Under the pieces are notes generated by a model. The model saw only the letters and a list, made by a program, of their open reading frames with translations, made no database searches and had not been told where the DNA came from. A stretch of 55,487 bases of DNA, taken from contig RQSC01000892.1 of the NCBI GenBank assembly GCA_013416795.1, forward strand, positions 1 to 55,487, written 5' to 3'. The position numbers were made by a program, and so were the translations under genes. Shown piece after piece: positions 31,553 through 41,353 of this stretch. This DNA is from Prasinococcaceae sp. CCMP 1430 (Eukaryota > Prasinodermophyta > Palmophyllophyceae > Prasinococcales > Prasinococcaceae). Position 1 is the first letter of the stretch. The number at the start of each line of letters is the position of its first letter.

Positions 31553-34500
31553 ATGGCATGGCCCGATGGGGCCGCCGAGGCAAGGGATGGCCGCCGGGGG
31601 GCTGTGGCTGAGTGGCGGGTGGGGGCATTTGCTGCCGCAGCGCCGTGGGTACAGGTTGCGGGCACTGCGGGCGGCGGGGACGTGCGCGCTCCCGTGCGGC
31701 TATTCAACGACACGGCCGCGGAGGCGCTGGTGACGCTGGAGCGGGCGCCCGGAGCGGGTGTCGTGCTCCGCATGGTGGGCGAGGGCGGCGAGGCGTTTGC
31801 AGCGGCGCGCCTACCCCCAGGCGGTGACGAGCTCCTCGAGGTGTGCTGGGCGCCAGCACGGCCGGGGAGCGTCGTGCGTCGGGCCGCGTTCGCACTGGAC
31901 AAGCGAGTGCGCGCGGAGCTCGTCGTTCTTGGCACTGCGGTGCGTGGGGCGGGTGATGACGCCGTCGGTGTCCACACAGCGAAGCGCACGGCCGCGGAGC
32001 ACACGACGTCATTGCCTTTATCACCAGGCGTGGCTCCTGCGCCAAGTAAGCGCGCGCGGCGCGGCAGAATGCAGGCGTCGTCCTCGGCGGCGTCAACCAA
32101 GCGCTTGTCTTTGCGCAAGCCGTCCTCCACGTCAGGCGTGCGCCAGGCCGTGGCTGCAGCGGCCACCATGCGACCATCTTTCGCGTACTTCCACAGCGAT
32201 ATGTGGATGGAGAAGCAGGAGCGAGCGTATTCACGCTGGCTCAATCAGGTGCTGCTGTCAGAGGGCTCGGGGCACCGCTCGGGGCCCATGTCACGATGGG
32301 AAGTGCAGGATGCAAGACTCGCCGGAGCCAGCGCTCTAAGGGCCGAAATGTGGCAGATGTACTCGCAGCGCGAGGCCAGCGCCGGCGGGCACGGTAGCGT
32401 TGCTTCCAGCATGCGGCGAGTGGATGAGCACGTGGACGGTGGCAAGATCAGCGTACGTCGGGACGTCGACCTGCGCGGCGACCCCGGCGTGCGCCTGCAC
32501 CTGATGACCGCGCTCATGTCGTATGATCCTCTCTGGCTGGCGATCGCGATGGACATCGCGATCGGGGACGCACCCCTCGAGGTCGCCACGCACGATTCGA
32601 GAGAGGCAGCTTCTTCGGCGGTGGCATCCTACGCGCTTAACTTTGTCCTGTATTCGCCAGAGGTGGCCGCGCGCTATAGCGGCAGGCAGGAGATTGAGGG
32701 GATCTCGTTCAAGGAGGAGCTGTGCCGCGCGGCGCTCAAGAAGATCCTGTTGCTTGTGCTGTTGCTGGACAGGGCCGCGCTCGCAGGTGTCGGAGGCATC
32801 GGGACGCTGGAATCCGGGCCTCGGATTGGTGCGTCCATGCCACCCCTGTTTCGCCCTGGCGCATCTTACAGCTCTTCGGCAGACGTGGTCGCGAGCCTCG
32901 CCGCAACGCCGGCTGGCGCTGCAGGGTCGGGCACCGCAGTGGCGCGTGCGTTTCTTCTCGGCGAGGGCAACCTGCCTAGGCATCTGAAGTTCTTGGGCTA
33001 TAGCGTGCATTACGAACAGCCGCCGGCCGCTGGGTACGACTATCGTGTGACCAACCTAGCCGAGGACATGCGCGACGGCGTACGACTGTGCCGGCTGGCG
33101 GGCGTTCTCACAGGCGACTGGAGCGCTCTCACAAATGCCAAGGTGCCCGCAAACAAGCAGCATCAGCGCGTTGCTAACGTCGAGCTGGCGCTAGAGGTGA
33201 TGCGGCACGCGGGCATGCGCGACGCTGGGCAGGGTACTATCAACGCCACCAGCGTGGTCGAGGGCAGCCGCACTGTGACGCTGACGTTGCTGTGGAGGAT
33301 CGCTACCACGTGGCAGATGCCAGCGCTTGCTGCTCGCGATGCCCTGCGCAACGAGGCTGCGCGGCTACGCTCGCTGGCGCGCGACTCCCCGCGCGCATGG
33401 TACGAGAGCCGCCACGCGCCACTCTCGCCACGGTGCAAGGAAGACTGCGGCGAGCACGCAGCTCTGCTACTTGAGTGGGGATCGGCGGCATGCGCCGCGC
33501 ACCCAACACACCCGCGCGTGGTCGCCAATCTCGGCGACGCTTTTGCCGACGGGACCGCTCTCGCCACTCTGATCAGCTTGTACGTTCCTCACTTGATTTC
33601 GGGACCAGATATTGCGACGGTACGAATCGACGACGGCGCGCTGCCATCGACGTGGTCTGGCGGCATCGGGGGAGCTGGCGCGCGTGAGGAGGCTCTGGAA
33701 TGTGCTGCCACCAACAACGAACTCGTGTGCAAGGCCGTCGATGCCCTTGGCGGGTGCGCCTCTGCCGTGTTCGAGACGTCCGGCGCCGATGTTCCAGACC
33801 CTCGCGCGGTGGCTCTCCAGCTTGCCTTTCTGGCTGAGCGACTCCTCCCGTTGTCGGCCGCCGAGCGTGCAGCCACAATCATTCAGTGCACGTGGCGTGC
33901 CAAAAAGGAGCGCGAAGCGCTCCCTACGCGAACGGCAGCAGCACTTGTGATTCAGCGGCGATGGAGAGCGCATGCGAAGCGACGAGGCGTGGCGGCGGCG
34001 ACGCTCCAGGCGCACTGGCGGGGGCACTGCGTGCGCGTGACGCTCCGCGTCACAGAGCGCGCAACGACGATTCTGCAGGCGGCCTGGCGGTCACAGATGG
34101 CGCGCCGGCTGGTGCATCACCATTTCGTGGTCGCACCGATCCTTGCAACTGGAGTTGATGCCGTTCAAGCCCTCAAAGGCGTCGTGGCCCACCGTCTCGC
34201 CGCAGCGACTTTGATACAGGCGACGTGGCGTGGAACACGCATCCGCCGCTCGGTCCGCGTCATGAAGTCCGCTGCTACGCGCATCCAAGCCAGGTGGAGG
34301 GCGCACACGGCGGCAGCACGCTTCCAGAAGCTGCGTGAGGTCGTTCTCGAAGTGCAGGCAGCATGGCGCATGGGCCGCGCGCTCCGCGTGGTGGTGCAAG
34401 CCGATCTCGACGCGGCGGCTACAGCGGTCCAAGCGGCTTGGCGAGGCCGCGCCGTGCGCTTGGCTTCTTCTGGCGACGTACTCGAAGCCAGGCTGGCGCT

Positions 34501-35326
34501 CGACCGTGCCGTTGCCAACGCTCGCCCGGAGGACACACTGTGGAGCCGGGTCACTGCAGCTTTGCGCACGCTCGAGGCCCATGGCGCGCTATCGTCGTCA
34601 GAGGCAGCATTGTCCTGTCAGGTGCTCGAGGAGGGGACGCTGTACTCGCTCAAGATCTGCGAGCTCATCGCAAGCGGGCCACATGCCCATCGCCTCCTGA
34701 TGGTCGTGCGCGCAGCTGGGCGAGCAGCCGAGCACGTGCACGTGGTCCAAGCTGCCCTACGCACACTGTCGAATATCTGTCATCACGCGCATCTAGCCGA
34801 GCGCGTGGCACGTCTCCCTGAGTGCGGGCTCGTTCTGGCCGAGAAGCTGCAGATCTACCGTGACAAGGCGCAAGTATTCTGCGCCGCGTGCTCTGTGCTG
34901 GAGTGTGTTGCCCGCGACCCAGAGCGTGCCAATGTACTCGTCCGGAGCGACCCGAAGACCCCCAAGCGGCTTGGAAAACTCAGAACGGTCCTCGTCAAGA
35001 ATGCAGGCGCCGATGATACGTGGCTGCGCAACCGTGGTCGTGCTCGGGCACAGCAGCAGGCTTCCGCGGGCGGGGCGGCCGCGCCGGGGGCGGCTACCGA
35101 TGGGCCCACCTTGGCGCCTGGAATCACCCCCCATGGCCTCGCCGCGCGCGTGCGCGTGGCGAATTCCTCCGAGCAGGTTGTCATGCTCGACCGCCTGTTG
35201 GTACTGCTCTCAGTGGTGGACTCGGCCGCAGCCGGCGACGGCAGCGGCGCGACTCCAGGGCACGTGAAGGCTAGTGCGGCTTCGAGGCCGCGCGCGGCGC
35301 TGCGTGACCTGACGCAGTGCTCGTAA
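31553..35326 (+). CDS. ASPM: ASPM-like spindle-pole protein (ASH, CH domains, IQ repeats)
   Basis: An intronless frame of 1257 residues. Domains in order: an N-terminal Ig-like ASH domain ('APVRLFNDTAAEALVTLERA', 'WAPARPGSVVRRAAF'); a helical region with 'ALKKILLLVLLLDRAAL'; a calponin-homology domain ('LAEDMRDGVRLCRLAGVLTG', 'VPANKQHQRVANVELALEVM'); a second CH-like region ('NLGDAFADGTALATLISLYV'); about eight IQ-type calmodulin-binding motifs ('AATIIQCTWRAKKER', 'AALVIQRRWRAHAKRR', and so on); and an armadillo-like C-terminus ('VQAALRTLSNICHHAHLAERV'). This is the ASPM/Asp layout but far shorter than human ASPM, which carries many more IQs. It is expected at spindle poles or basal bodies with calmodulin. 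The ATG at 31553 is the first usable start. Convergent with PANK4 (95 bp). Confidence 0.9.
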   Translation: MAWPDGAAEARDGRRGAVAEWRVGAFAAAAPWVQVAGTAGGGDVRAPVRLFNDTAAEALVTLERAPGAGVVLRMVGEGGEAFAAARLPPGGDELLEVCWAPARPGSVVRRAAFALDKRVRAELVVLGTAVRGAGDDAVGVHTAKRTAAEHTTSLPLSPGVAPAPSKRARRGRMQASSSAASTKRLSLRKPSSTSGVRQAVAAAATMRPSFAYFHSDMWMEKQERAYSRWLNQVLLSEGSGHRSGPMSRWEVQDARLAGASALRAEMWQMYSQREASAGGHGSVASSMRRVDEHVDGGKISVRRDVDLRGDPGVRLHLMTALMSYDPLWLAIAMDIAIGDAPLEVATHDSREAASSAVASYALNFVLYSPEVAARYSGRQEIEGISFKEELCRAALKKILLLVLLLDRAALAGVGGIGTLESGPRIGASMPPLFRPGASYSSSADVVASLAATPAGAAGSGTAVARAFLLGEGNLPRHLKFLGYSVHYEQPPAAGYDYRVTNLAEDMRDGVRLCRLAGVLTGDWSALTNAKVPANKQHQRVANVELALEVMRHAGMRDAGQGTINATSVVEGSRTVTLTLLWRIATTWQMPALAARDALRNEAARLRSLARDSPRAWYESRHAPLSPRCKEDCGEHAALLLEWGSAACAAHPTHPRVVANLGDAFADGTALATLISLYVPHLISGPDIATVRIDDGALPSTWSGGIGGAGAREEALECAATNNELVCKAVDALGGCASAVFETSGADVPDPRAVALQLAFLAERLLPLSAAERAATIIQCTWRAKKEREALPTRTAAALVIQRRWRAHAKRRGVAAATLQAHWRGHCVRVTLRVTERATTILQAAWRSQMARRLVHHHFVVAPILATGVDAVQALKGVVAHRLAAATLIQATWRGTRIRRSVRVMKSAATRIQARWRAHTAAARFQKLREVVLEVQAAWRMGRALRVVVQADLDAAATAVQAAWRGRAVRLASSGDVLEARLALDRAVANARPEDTLWSRVTAALRTLEAHGALSSSEAALSCQVLEEGTLYSLKICELIASGPHAHRLLMVVRAAGRAAEHVHVVQAALRTLSNICHHAHLAERVARLPECGLVLAEKLQIYRDKAQVFCAACSVLECVARDPERANVLVRSDPKTPKRLGKLRTVLVKNAGADDTWLRNRGRARAQQQASAGGAAAPGAATDGPTLAPGITPHGLAARVRVANSSEQVVMLDRLLVLLSVVDSAAAGDGSGATPGHVKASAASRPRAALRDLTQCS

Positions 35327-35421
35327 CCAAAAATAATTATCGCGCCACTACGACTCGTGCATGCGCCATGCATCCCGATGACAATGTGCTACCACATCGT
35401 CGATGTCAAGGTGCACGGCAC

Positions 35422-38400
35422 CTACATCGATGGGCTCGGCAGGTCGGCGGCCTCTCCCGCCTGTTGGTAGCAGCACACGCAGTCGTACAAGTCGCCCCCG
35501 AAAAGGGTCTCCGCCAACCGTTTGTTCTTCACCATGGCGAGCTTGATCGAGTCGCACTTGAAAGTTGCGCGCAGATTGGTGTGCAGTGCACGGCCCATGC
35601 CCTCGAGCACGACAAGATCAGCACCACGAGCGGCGTCAGCGACTTGCATCGTGATGCGCCGAAGGTCGATGCAGGGACCGCCGTGGCCGCTTGCCAGCAC
35701 GCGCAACACCCCACAACCATATCCCAATGCCTCTGCCTCGGTACGAGCCTCGGTACCCGCGTCGAGCACGCCGCCTCGGATGGCGGCATGACGAATGATC
35801 GGGCAGAGTTCAGCCGCCGCTGCGACGATGTGCATGAGCTCCGACGCGGTGACGTCGTTGAGCGCCGGAAGAGAGTTGGCCACAAGCACGGCCTCGCCAC
35901 CACCGCGCACGAGCTCGCGCGCAAGCGGCAGCACACCCAGCACGCAGTCTGCACCCGCATTGTCAAGGAAGATGAGCGCGCGCTTGTACTTCAGGCAGCA
36001 CCCGTCCGGTGCACCTTCGAGAGCTTTCGCCGCGAACCTGTCGAAATGGTCGACGAGGAACGGGCGCGCGAGCTTGGCTCGCGCCTGGCGATATATGTCA
36101 AAGATTGAGCCGTTCTGAAACAGCTCCACACACGCCGATGACCCCCCTGAGCCAGCATAGGAACGAGTGTCATGGGCGGCGAGCATCCGTCGTCAGTGCA
36201 CGTTTCGCAAACGATCGGCAGCAACATCGGATATGAGCGCAAGAGCGCGGAGGAGTGATCGGCGCGCAAGCGGACGCGCACGCACAGTCGAAGATGTTCC
36301 CCGCGAGCATACCATCAATCAGCGCGCGCACTCTCGCCTCTGCAGAGAGCGAGTCAATCTCCGCGAGCAGATCCGGCAGCACCGTCATCGCCGCCACGTT
36401 TTCCTCGCGCTTCTCGATGCAGTACGCGTCACTAAAATAGAACTCGCGCAAACAATCTTCGCGTAGCTCCAGCACTTCGGCCAACCCAAGCCGTCCGTAC
36501 GACGTGGGCTCCGCGCGAAGGCGCCCGATGTGTACGCGCATTGCGAGGTTGAGTGCTTCACCGCGCCGCTGCGCGTCCTCGGTGTCGCCCTCCGATCGAA
36601 CGGCGCGCTCTAGGAGCGACGGTAGCTGCTTCAACAAGATCTTGCACCAATAGTCCAGCTCACCCGGGCGCGACATGTCGACAGTGTTTGGTTCGTAGCC
36701 CGAAGGGTCGTGGAGGAGCGGGAAAACGGTGTGCTCGCAAAGATGCAGCACGCCCAGCACTTCTTCTCCACCCGGCGCGCCGATAGCCTCCGAGAGTTTG
36801 GTGATGCTGTTTCTGCGCGGCATGGCGTCGATGTCAGAGCTCGAGCCCGAGCTGGAGGCTGCCGGCACCGAAGCAGCTGCCGCGCCCTTTGATGCGCTCA
36901 GCATCGGTGGAACGCTCCCTGCTTGCGAATCGTTGTCCGCCCTGGGGCTACCTGGAGGGCTCACCGCTGGGCTGGTGCCGTTCGGAGGCGTTTCGCTCGT
37001 GCGCGTTCCCCACAAATGGCGCTTGCGCGAGATATGCACGAATCGCTCCATCCACGACACCTTCTCCTCGATGGTTCCGATAGGAGGGCCGTACACTGTC
37101 CCGCCAGTAATGGGCGCGCCAATGGGAAAGCGCTCAACCCACATGCGCCGCGATGAAGGCCCGTCGACATCGATTGGCAGGTCAGAAGGGACGCCGTTGT
37201 CGTCTTTCTTCTGTACGAATGCACCGATGGCCCCCAGGAAGCCCTCGTGGCGCAGGAAGAGCGCTTGCATCTCGCCCTTTGACCAGAAGTTGATGGAGAA
37301 CGAGATGGTGTCCATCGTGAACGGATGTCCGCGGATGAAAAAGCCACCAAAGAACACGCGCTTGAGGCCGTAGCGAACCGCGTTGAGGTGCGCGATCTGG
37401 CCGATATTGTATGCAATCATGCGCAGCAGGCTCAGCGCGAGGTCCTCCTTGCGATAGTCTGCCAGATGGTCGCGCTTCATCACCACCTTGCCAAACGAGC
37501 TCGCGATCGTGTCGGCGCTGAGCCCCGCACTCTCGTACGCCTGCCCTCCGTAGATGTCGCCAACCATCATGTCCACTTTGGTGTTGTCACCCTTGCGGCT
37601 GAGCTCCAGCATCTCGTCGAACGTTTCGCAGCCCGTCAGCAGGCGACACAGGCCCCAGAACGCGCCGCCTCCGAGCGTGGAGCCACTCACGCGTTGGCTT
37701 TTGCCCGGGCCGTCCACGCGCACCATGCTCACACCCGATCCGATATTGACGAGGAGGTACGGGAACAGCGCCCCCGGGGACCCGGGTGGCGCATCTTGGT
37801 ACAGCCGCACATACTGGCGCCCCTCCTTGTTGCGGTACGTAAACGCCTCATCGCGCACGGCCCGAAGCAGGAAATTCGCGCCGGCCACGAGACACTCCAT
37901 CTCATCGAGCTTGCTGATGTCCAGCCCGAGGCGTTGCTCGAAGAGGCTGGTGAACTTGTGCGCGCCGCCGCCGGTGGCGTTGATCGCCACGCGCGCGCCT
38001 GGGCCGCCTTCCGCGTCGCCCTCCGCCCCGCGCGACGACTCGAGGTGGAGGCCCTTGCTCTCGATGAAGTCGAAGCACTCGTCGATCTTCGCCGTTTCGA
38101 AGCGCACGAAGTGCATGCGGCCGATGGACGCTGCGTCCGCGCTACTGATGCCGCTGCCAGAAAAGCTGCGACCGCTTTCATCCACGCTGACCTTCCTGGC
38201 CGGTGCGGCTGCGCCCGAGCTGGCCCGGTCGCCCGGCCTGCTGAAATAGACCATCTTGATGAGTGTGCCACCAATGTCGATGGCGAGGTGCGAGATGCGG
38301 CTCTGCTGGTTCGGCAGCATGATCGTCGGCGCCTCCTCGGCGCTAGCAGCCGCAGCGCCCTGCCTGCCGCCCGTCACCCCTTGCGGCAACGACGCTTCGG

Positions 38401-38479
38401 CCGCGCGGCTCGGAGCGGCAGGGACGATGACCGCGCCACGGGCGCATACCTCCCCCGGCACCTCCATTGGCTCGACCAT
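35422..38479 (-). CDS. PANK4: PANK4-type fusion: pantothenate kinase-like + DUF89 phosphatase
   Basis: Exons complement 36286-38479 and 35422-36146; the 139-bp intron (gtgcgt...tcag) joins as 'NIFDWGSSACVELF', restoring the DUF89 FDWG motif. The kinase half has 'HLAIDIGGTLIKMVYF', 'NATGGGAHKFTSLFEQRLGL', 'YLLVNIGSGVSMVRVDG', 'SGSTLGGGAFWGLCRLLTG', 'GDIYGGQAYESAGLSADTIA' and 'MQALFLRHEGFLGAIGAF'. The phosphatase half has 'DPSGYEPNTVDM', 'ALIFLDNAGADCVLGVLPLA' (catalytic D-N-A-G), 'VANSLPALNDVTASEL' and 'VVLEGMGRALHTN'. Relatives dephosphorylate 4'-phosphopantetheine and so restrain coenzyme A synthesis. The Glu that follows GGGAxKF in active human PANKs is Thr here. A Ser/Pro-rich linker (about 36830-36990) is unlike the family. 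Start is the ATG at 38479. Confidence 0.93.
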
Positions 38480-38913
38480 ATCTGTCACCCTCTGCCCGCC
38501 CGAGCCCCAGCCCTCTCCCTACGCAGACGAGCGCGCACAAGCGCAGCGCTTTGCACTTTGCACCGGCCACTTCGCCCGCCGCGCCGACCACGCCGCGTGT
38601 TCGAGAACTGCAACTTCAAGGAGTTCCTTTGCCTCCTCGCACCACTAAAATGGGTAGGAGCTCCAACGCAATGGCCTCGCCCCCCCCCCCTCCCTCTTCC
38701 TCTCCCCGCGCGGCAGACGCTGGCGCGCCGCCAGCGCGCTGTGGCGCGCGGGGGACTGGGACCTGTACCGTGATGGGTACACCCGTGGACTCGCTTCTTT
38801 GCGCCCTTAACCCTACCCAAATCCCCAAACCCTCGTAGTGTCTGTGCAAGCACTCGTGATGTGATGAATAGACGCAGCGTATTTACCGCGGGCGCGGCGG
38901 CGGCCGCCGGCGC
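38480..38913. other. Intergenic spacer
   Basis: The stretch between the PANK4 start and the stop of the TPR gene, both minus strand. It holds C-rich runs and an AACCCTACCC-type stretch (about 38810-38833) resembling a degenerate telo-box or telomere unit. No gene seen. Confidence 0.4.
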
Positions 38914-39780
38914 TCACAGGAAGGCGCTCTCGTCGGCCTTAGTCGCGCCCTCCGCTGCAGGCATGACGAAGTTGGGATCGGCCATCACCTCCTCCATGGC
39001 TGCTGTGAGCTCCTCCATGATGCGCTCCGCGTTCGCCTCGGCGGCATGCACCTCTGCGTCCTTCCAGGCGGTGTAGGCCGCGGTGAGGTCGCCACGCGCA
39101 CGCAGGCACGCGCCGCGGTTGAGGCCCGCCTGCGCGCGGAGCTGCGGGCCGCTGCCCTCCGACTTGTTTGCGAATGATACCGCCTCGTCGAGCTCCTCGA
39201 GCGCTCCGTCAAAATCGCCCTGCTCCACCAACACCGCCGCGCATCGGTTGTGCGCAGCCGCTGCGAAGTGCACCCCGGCTGGGCCCATGCGCTCGAAGGC
39301 GGCGGCGGCCTGGCGGAGGAAGCGGATCGACGCCTTCTCCTGGCCATCCGCGCGCTCCACCTCGCCGAGCGCGGCCTTTAGATCTCCCAGCCGCGCGAGC
39401 GCATCCATCCTCAGGCGCGGGTGGAGCCCCTTCTTGTCGGCGGCGGAAGCGTTGAGCTGCGCGCCACGCGTGAGCGCCGCGCGGGCGGCGTCCGGGTCCT
39501 TGCACGCCATGCACGCGTCGCCGAGCACACGCAGCACGAGCCCGTGCACGGGCGGCGGCGCGCCTGCTTTGTCGCAGAGTTTGTCGGCGTTCTCGGCCAT
39601 CCCGCGCGCGGCGGGCGCGTCGAGATCCTCGTAGAGCTTGCGCTGCGCGTTCTGCACGGCGCGCATAATGACGGCCGCCATTTGATTAGTCGCGGCCATC
39701 ATCTTCTGCTGCTCGGCCTGCGCCGCAGCCTCCGGCCCGTTCGCGGCAGCTGCCGCCACTTGTTTGTCATCGCCTGCCAT
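38914..39780 (-). CDS. Tetratricopeptide-like helical repeat protein
   Basis: A single 288-residue frame starting at the ATG at 39780. Helix pairs with TPR character are visible: 'HGLVLRVLGDACMACKDPDA', 'LRMDALARLGDLKAALGEVE', 'HFAAAAHNRCAAVLVEQGDF', 'DGALEELDEAVSF', 'AGLNRGACLRARGDLTAAYT'. The Ala/Gly/Leu spacing fits about four to five repeats. The protein lacks a signal peptide and membrane segments and ends in an acidic tail ('ADESAFL'). TPR arrays bind partner proteins; no partner can be told. The start lies in a divergent position to the glutathione peroxidase gene, with about 330 bp of sequence and then the N gap between them. Confidence 0.7.
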   Translation of the reverse strand: MAGDDKQVAAAAANGPEAAAQAEQQKMMAATNQMAAVIMRAVQNAQRKLYEDLDAPAARGMAENADKLCDKAGAPPPVHGLVLRVLGDACMACKDPDAARAALTRGAQLNASAADKKGLHPRLRMDALARLGDLKAALGEVERADGQEKASIRFLRQAAAAFERMGPAGVHFAAAAHNRCAAVLVEQGDFDGALEELDEAVSFANKSEGSGPQLRAQAGLNRGACLRARGDLTAAYTAWKDAEVHAAEANAERIMEELTAAMEEVMADPNFVMPAAEGATKADESAFL

Positions 39781-40446
39781 CGCTGCACCTCCACCTCACC
39801 CCACCCCACCCCTCCTCGCGGACCCCGGTCCGGCCTCGGCCACCGCCCCTTCCCGCGCTCGTGTGCGGCCGGTGCCCCAGCGCGCGGAGCCCCGGCCGCC
39901 TCTGCCGCCGCTTCCGCCCACGTGCGCGCCGCCTCCCCCTCGCCGTACCCTGCTACCTTTGAGCGGGTCCGACCCACCGGCCCGCGCACGAGCCCCTCCA
40001 CTCGCAGCTCCTCGCCCCACCCCAGCCGCCCGCGCGCCCCTGCCCCTGCCCCTGCCCCTGCCCCTGCCCCTGCCCCGCGCGCGCTGTGGCTGGCGCGCGC
40101 GCGCGCNNNNNNNNNNNNNNNNNNNNNNNNNNNNNNNNNNNNNNNNNNNNNNNNNNNNNNNNNNNNNNNNNNNNNNNNNNNNNNNNNNNNNNNNNNNNNN
40201 NNNNNNNNNNNNNNNNNNNNNNNNNNNNNNNNNNNNNNNNNNNNNNNNNNNNNNNNNNNNNNNNNNNNNNNNNNNNNNNNNNNNNNNNNNNNNNNNNNNN
40301 NNNNNNNNNNNNNNNNNNNNNNNNNNNNNNNNNNNNNNNNNNNNNNNNNNNNNNNNNNNNNNNNNNNNNNNNNNNNNNNNNNNNNNNNNNNNNNNNNNNN
40401 NNNNNNNNNNNNNNNNNNNNNNNNNNNNNNNNNNNNNNNNNNNNNN
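39781..40446. other. Divergent spacer with (CCCCTG)n repeat and assembly gap
   Basis: Bases 40107-40446 are N. The sequence before the gap is C-rich, with about six CCCCTG units (about 40040-40077) and an alternating GC tract at the gap edge. The gap hides the 5' part of the peroxidase gene. Confidence 0.6.
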
Positions 40447-41252
40447 CGGACGGCGCGCCGCGGGGCTCGCGTCGCTCGGCGCGGCGCTCGCCGGCGGCGC
40501 TGGTGATGCGCGCGCGGCCGACGCCAAGTCGCTGTGGGAGCTCTCCGCGCCGATGTTCGGCGAGCAGGTGTCACTCTCCAAGTACGAGGGTGACGTCCTC
40601 GTTGTTGTCAACGTGGCTTCCCTGTGACCTCTGCAGAACGTTAACTTCCCGAGCCTCCGCTACTTCTACGAGGAGTACGGCGAGCAGGGATTTAACGTGC
40701 TCGCGTTCCCGTGCAACCAATTTGGCTTCCAGAGCCCTGGATCGAGCGAAGATGAGCGTCTCTACACGCTTCGCAAGTTCGGATTGGAGACGTTGCCGGT
40801 GTTCGACAAGGTGGAGGTGAACGGCCGCGGCGCCTGCGACGTGTACCGCTTCCTCAAGCAGCAGCAGCCGAACGCCGCGCCGCTGAGCTCAGTGCAGCGC
40901 GGTGGCAACGCCAACATCAGCTGGAACTTCGAGAAGTTCCTCGTCGGGAGGGATGGCGTGCCCCTGGCGCGCTACAAGCCCTCGCTTGACCCGCGCGCCT
41001 TCGAGGCCGACCTGCGCCTCGCTCTGGCTGGCAAGCCCGCGCGCCCGGCCGAGTGCCTTTCGCACCCGGGCCGCATTGTGTGCACTCAGCCTATGAAGGT
41101 GCGCTTTGGCACGTGCCAGCTCATGCGCGCACGCGCGTGCTCATGCGCGCGCATGCGACGCGTGCGCCCGCCTGCTACCACTGACTCGCGGCGATGCCTG
41201 CCGCTGAACGCGAGTGCAGGAGATCGATCCCGACTGGAAATTTGATGCCTAG
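40447..41252 (+). CDS. Glutathione peroxidase with in-frame TGA at the catalytic position (probable selenoprotein)
   Basis: Exon(s) from the gap edge to 41098 and 41220-41252 (121-bp intron, gtgcgc...gcag); the 5' end is in the N gap. GPX motifs: 'LSKYEGDVLVVVNVASL', then TGA (40625-40627), then 'PLQNVNFPSLRYFY', 'VLAFPCNQFG', 'VFDKVEVNG', 'NISWNFEKFLVGRDG' and 'ARYKPSLDP'. In the family NVAS-x is followed by Cys or selenocysteine, so the TGA falls exactly there and the frame resumes with correct spacing. The conserved Gln-containing FPCNQFG and Trp in 'SWNFEKFL' complete the peroxidase tetrad. The usual Gly and Thr after the active residue are Pro and Gln. The visible N-terminus ('RRAAGLASLG' ... 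'ARAADA') looks like a twin-arginine lumen-targeting signal. It would reduce peroxides using glutathione or thioredoxin. Confidence 0.9.
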
Positions 41253-41269
41253 CCACCACCCCTGTCCGC

Positions 41270-41353
41270 AGGCGCCCATGACCGCCGCACGCTCACCACC
41301 CGTTCAGGATGCACGCGCATCCCAGGGCAGCGTGCGCGCGCGAGACGACGCCT
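41270..41353 (+). promoter_or_regulatory. Candidate SECIS element in GPX 3' UTR
   Basis: By eye: lower stem AGGCG (41270-41274) with CGCCT (41349-41353); ATGAC (41278-41282) faces CGAG (41341-41344), giving the T.G, G.A, A.G, C.C quartet; upper helix CGC plus CGCACGCT (41283-41293) with AGCGTGCG plus GCG (41329-41340, one bulged C); a large apical loop starting CACCACCC, with a 6-bp mini-hairpin GGATGC/GCATCC. It starts 17 nt after the stop codon. The apical AA of most SECIS elements is replaced by C-rich sequence. Confidence 0.5.

Noticed and set aside
37325-38773. 482-residue plus-strand ORF
   Set aside because: Antisense shadow of the PANK4 kinase domain.
38807-38833. Interstitial telomere
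   Set aside because: Only degenerate AACCCTACCC-like units, not a tandem array.
39781-40627. ORFs running through the N block
   Set aside because: Frames across N are meaningless; only sequence after 40447 was used.
40622-40636. Mini-intron (13 nt, gtgacctctgcag) removing the GPX TGA
   Set aside because: Far too short for a spliceosomal intron, shifts the frame, and would leave no Cys or Sec at the active site.
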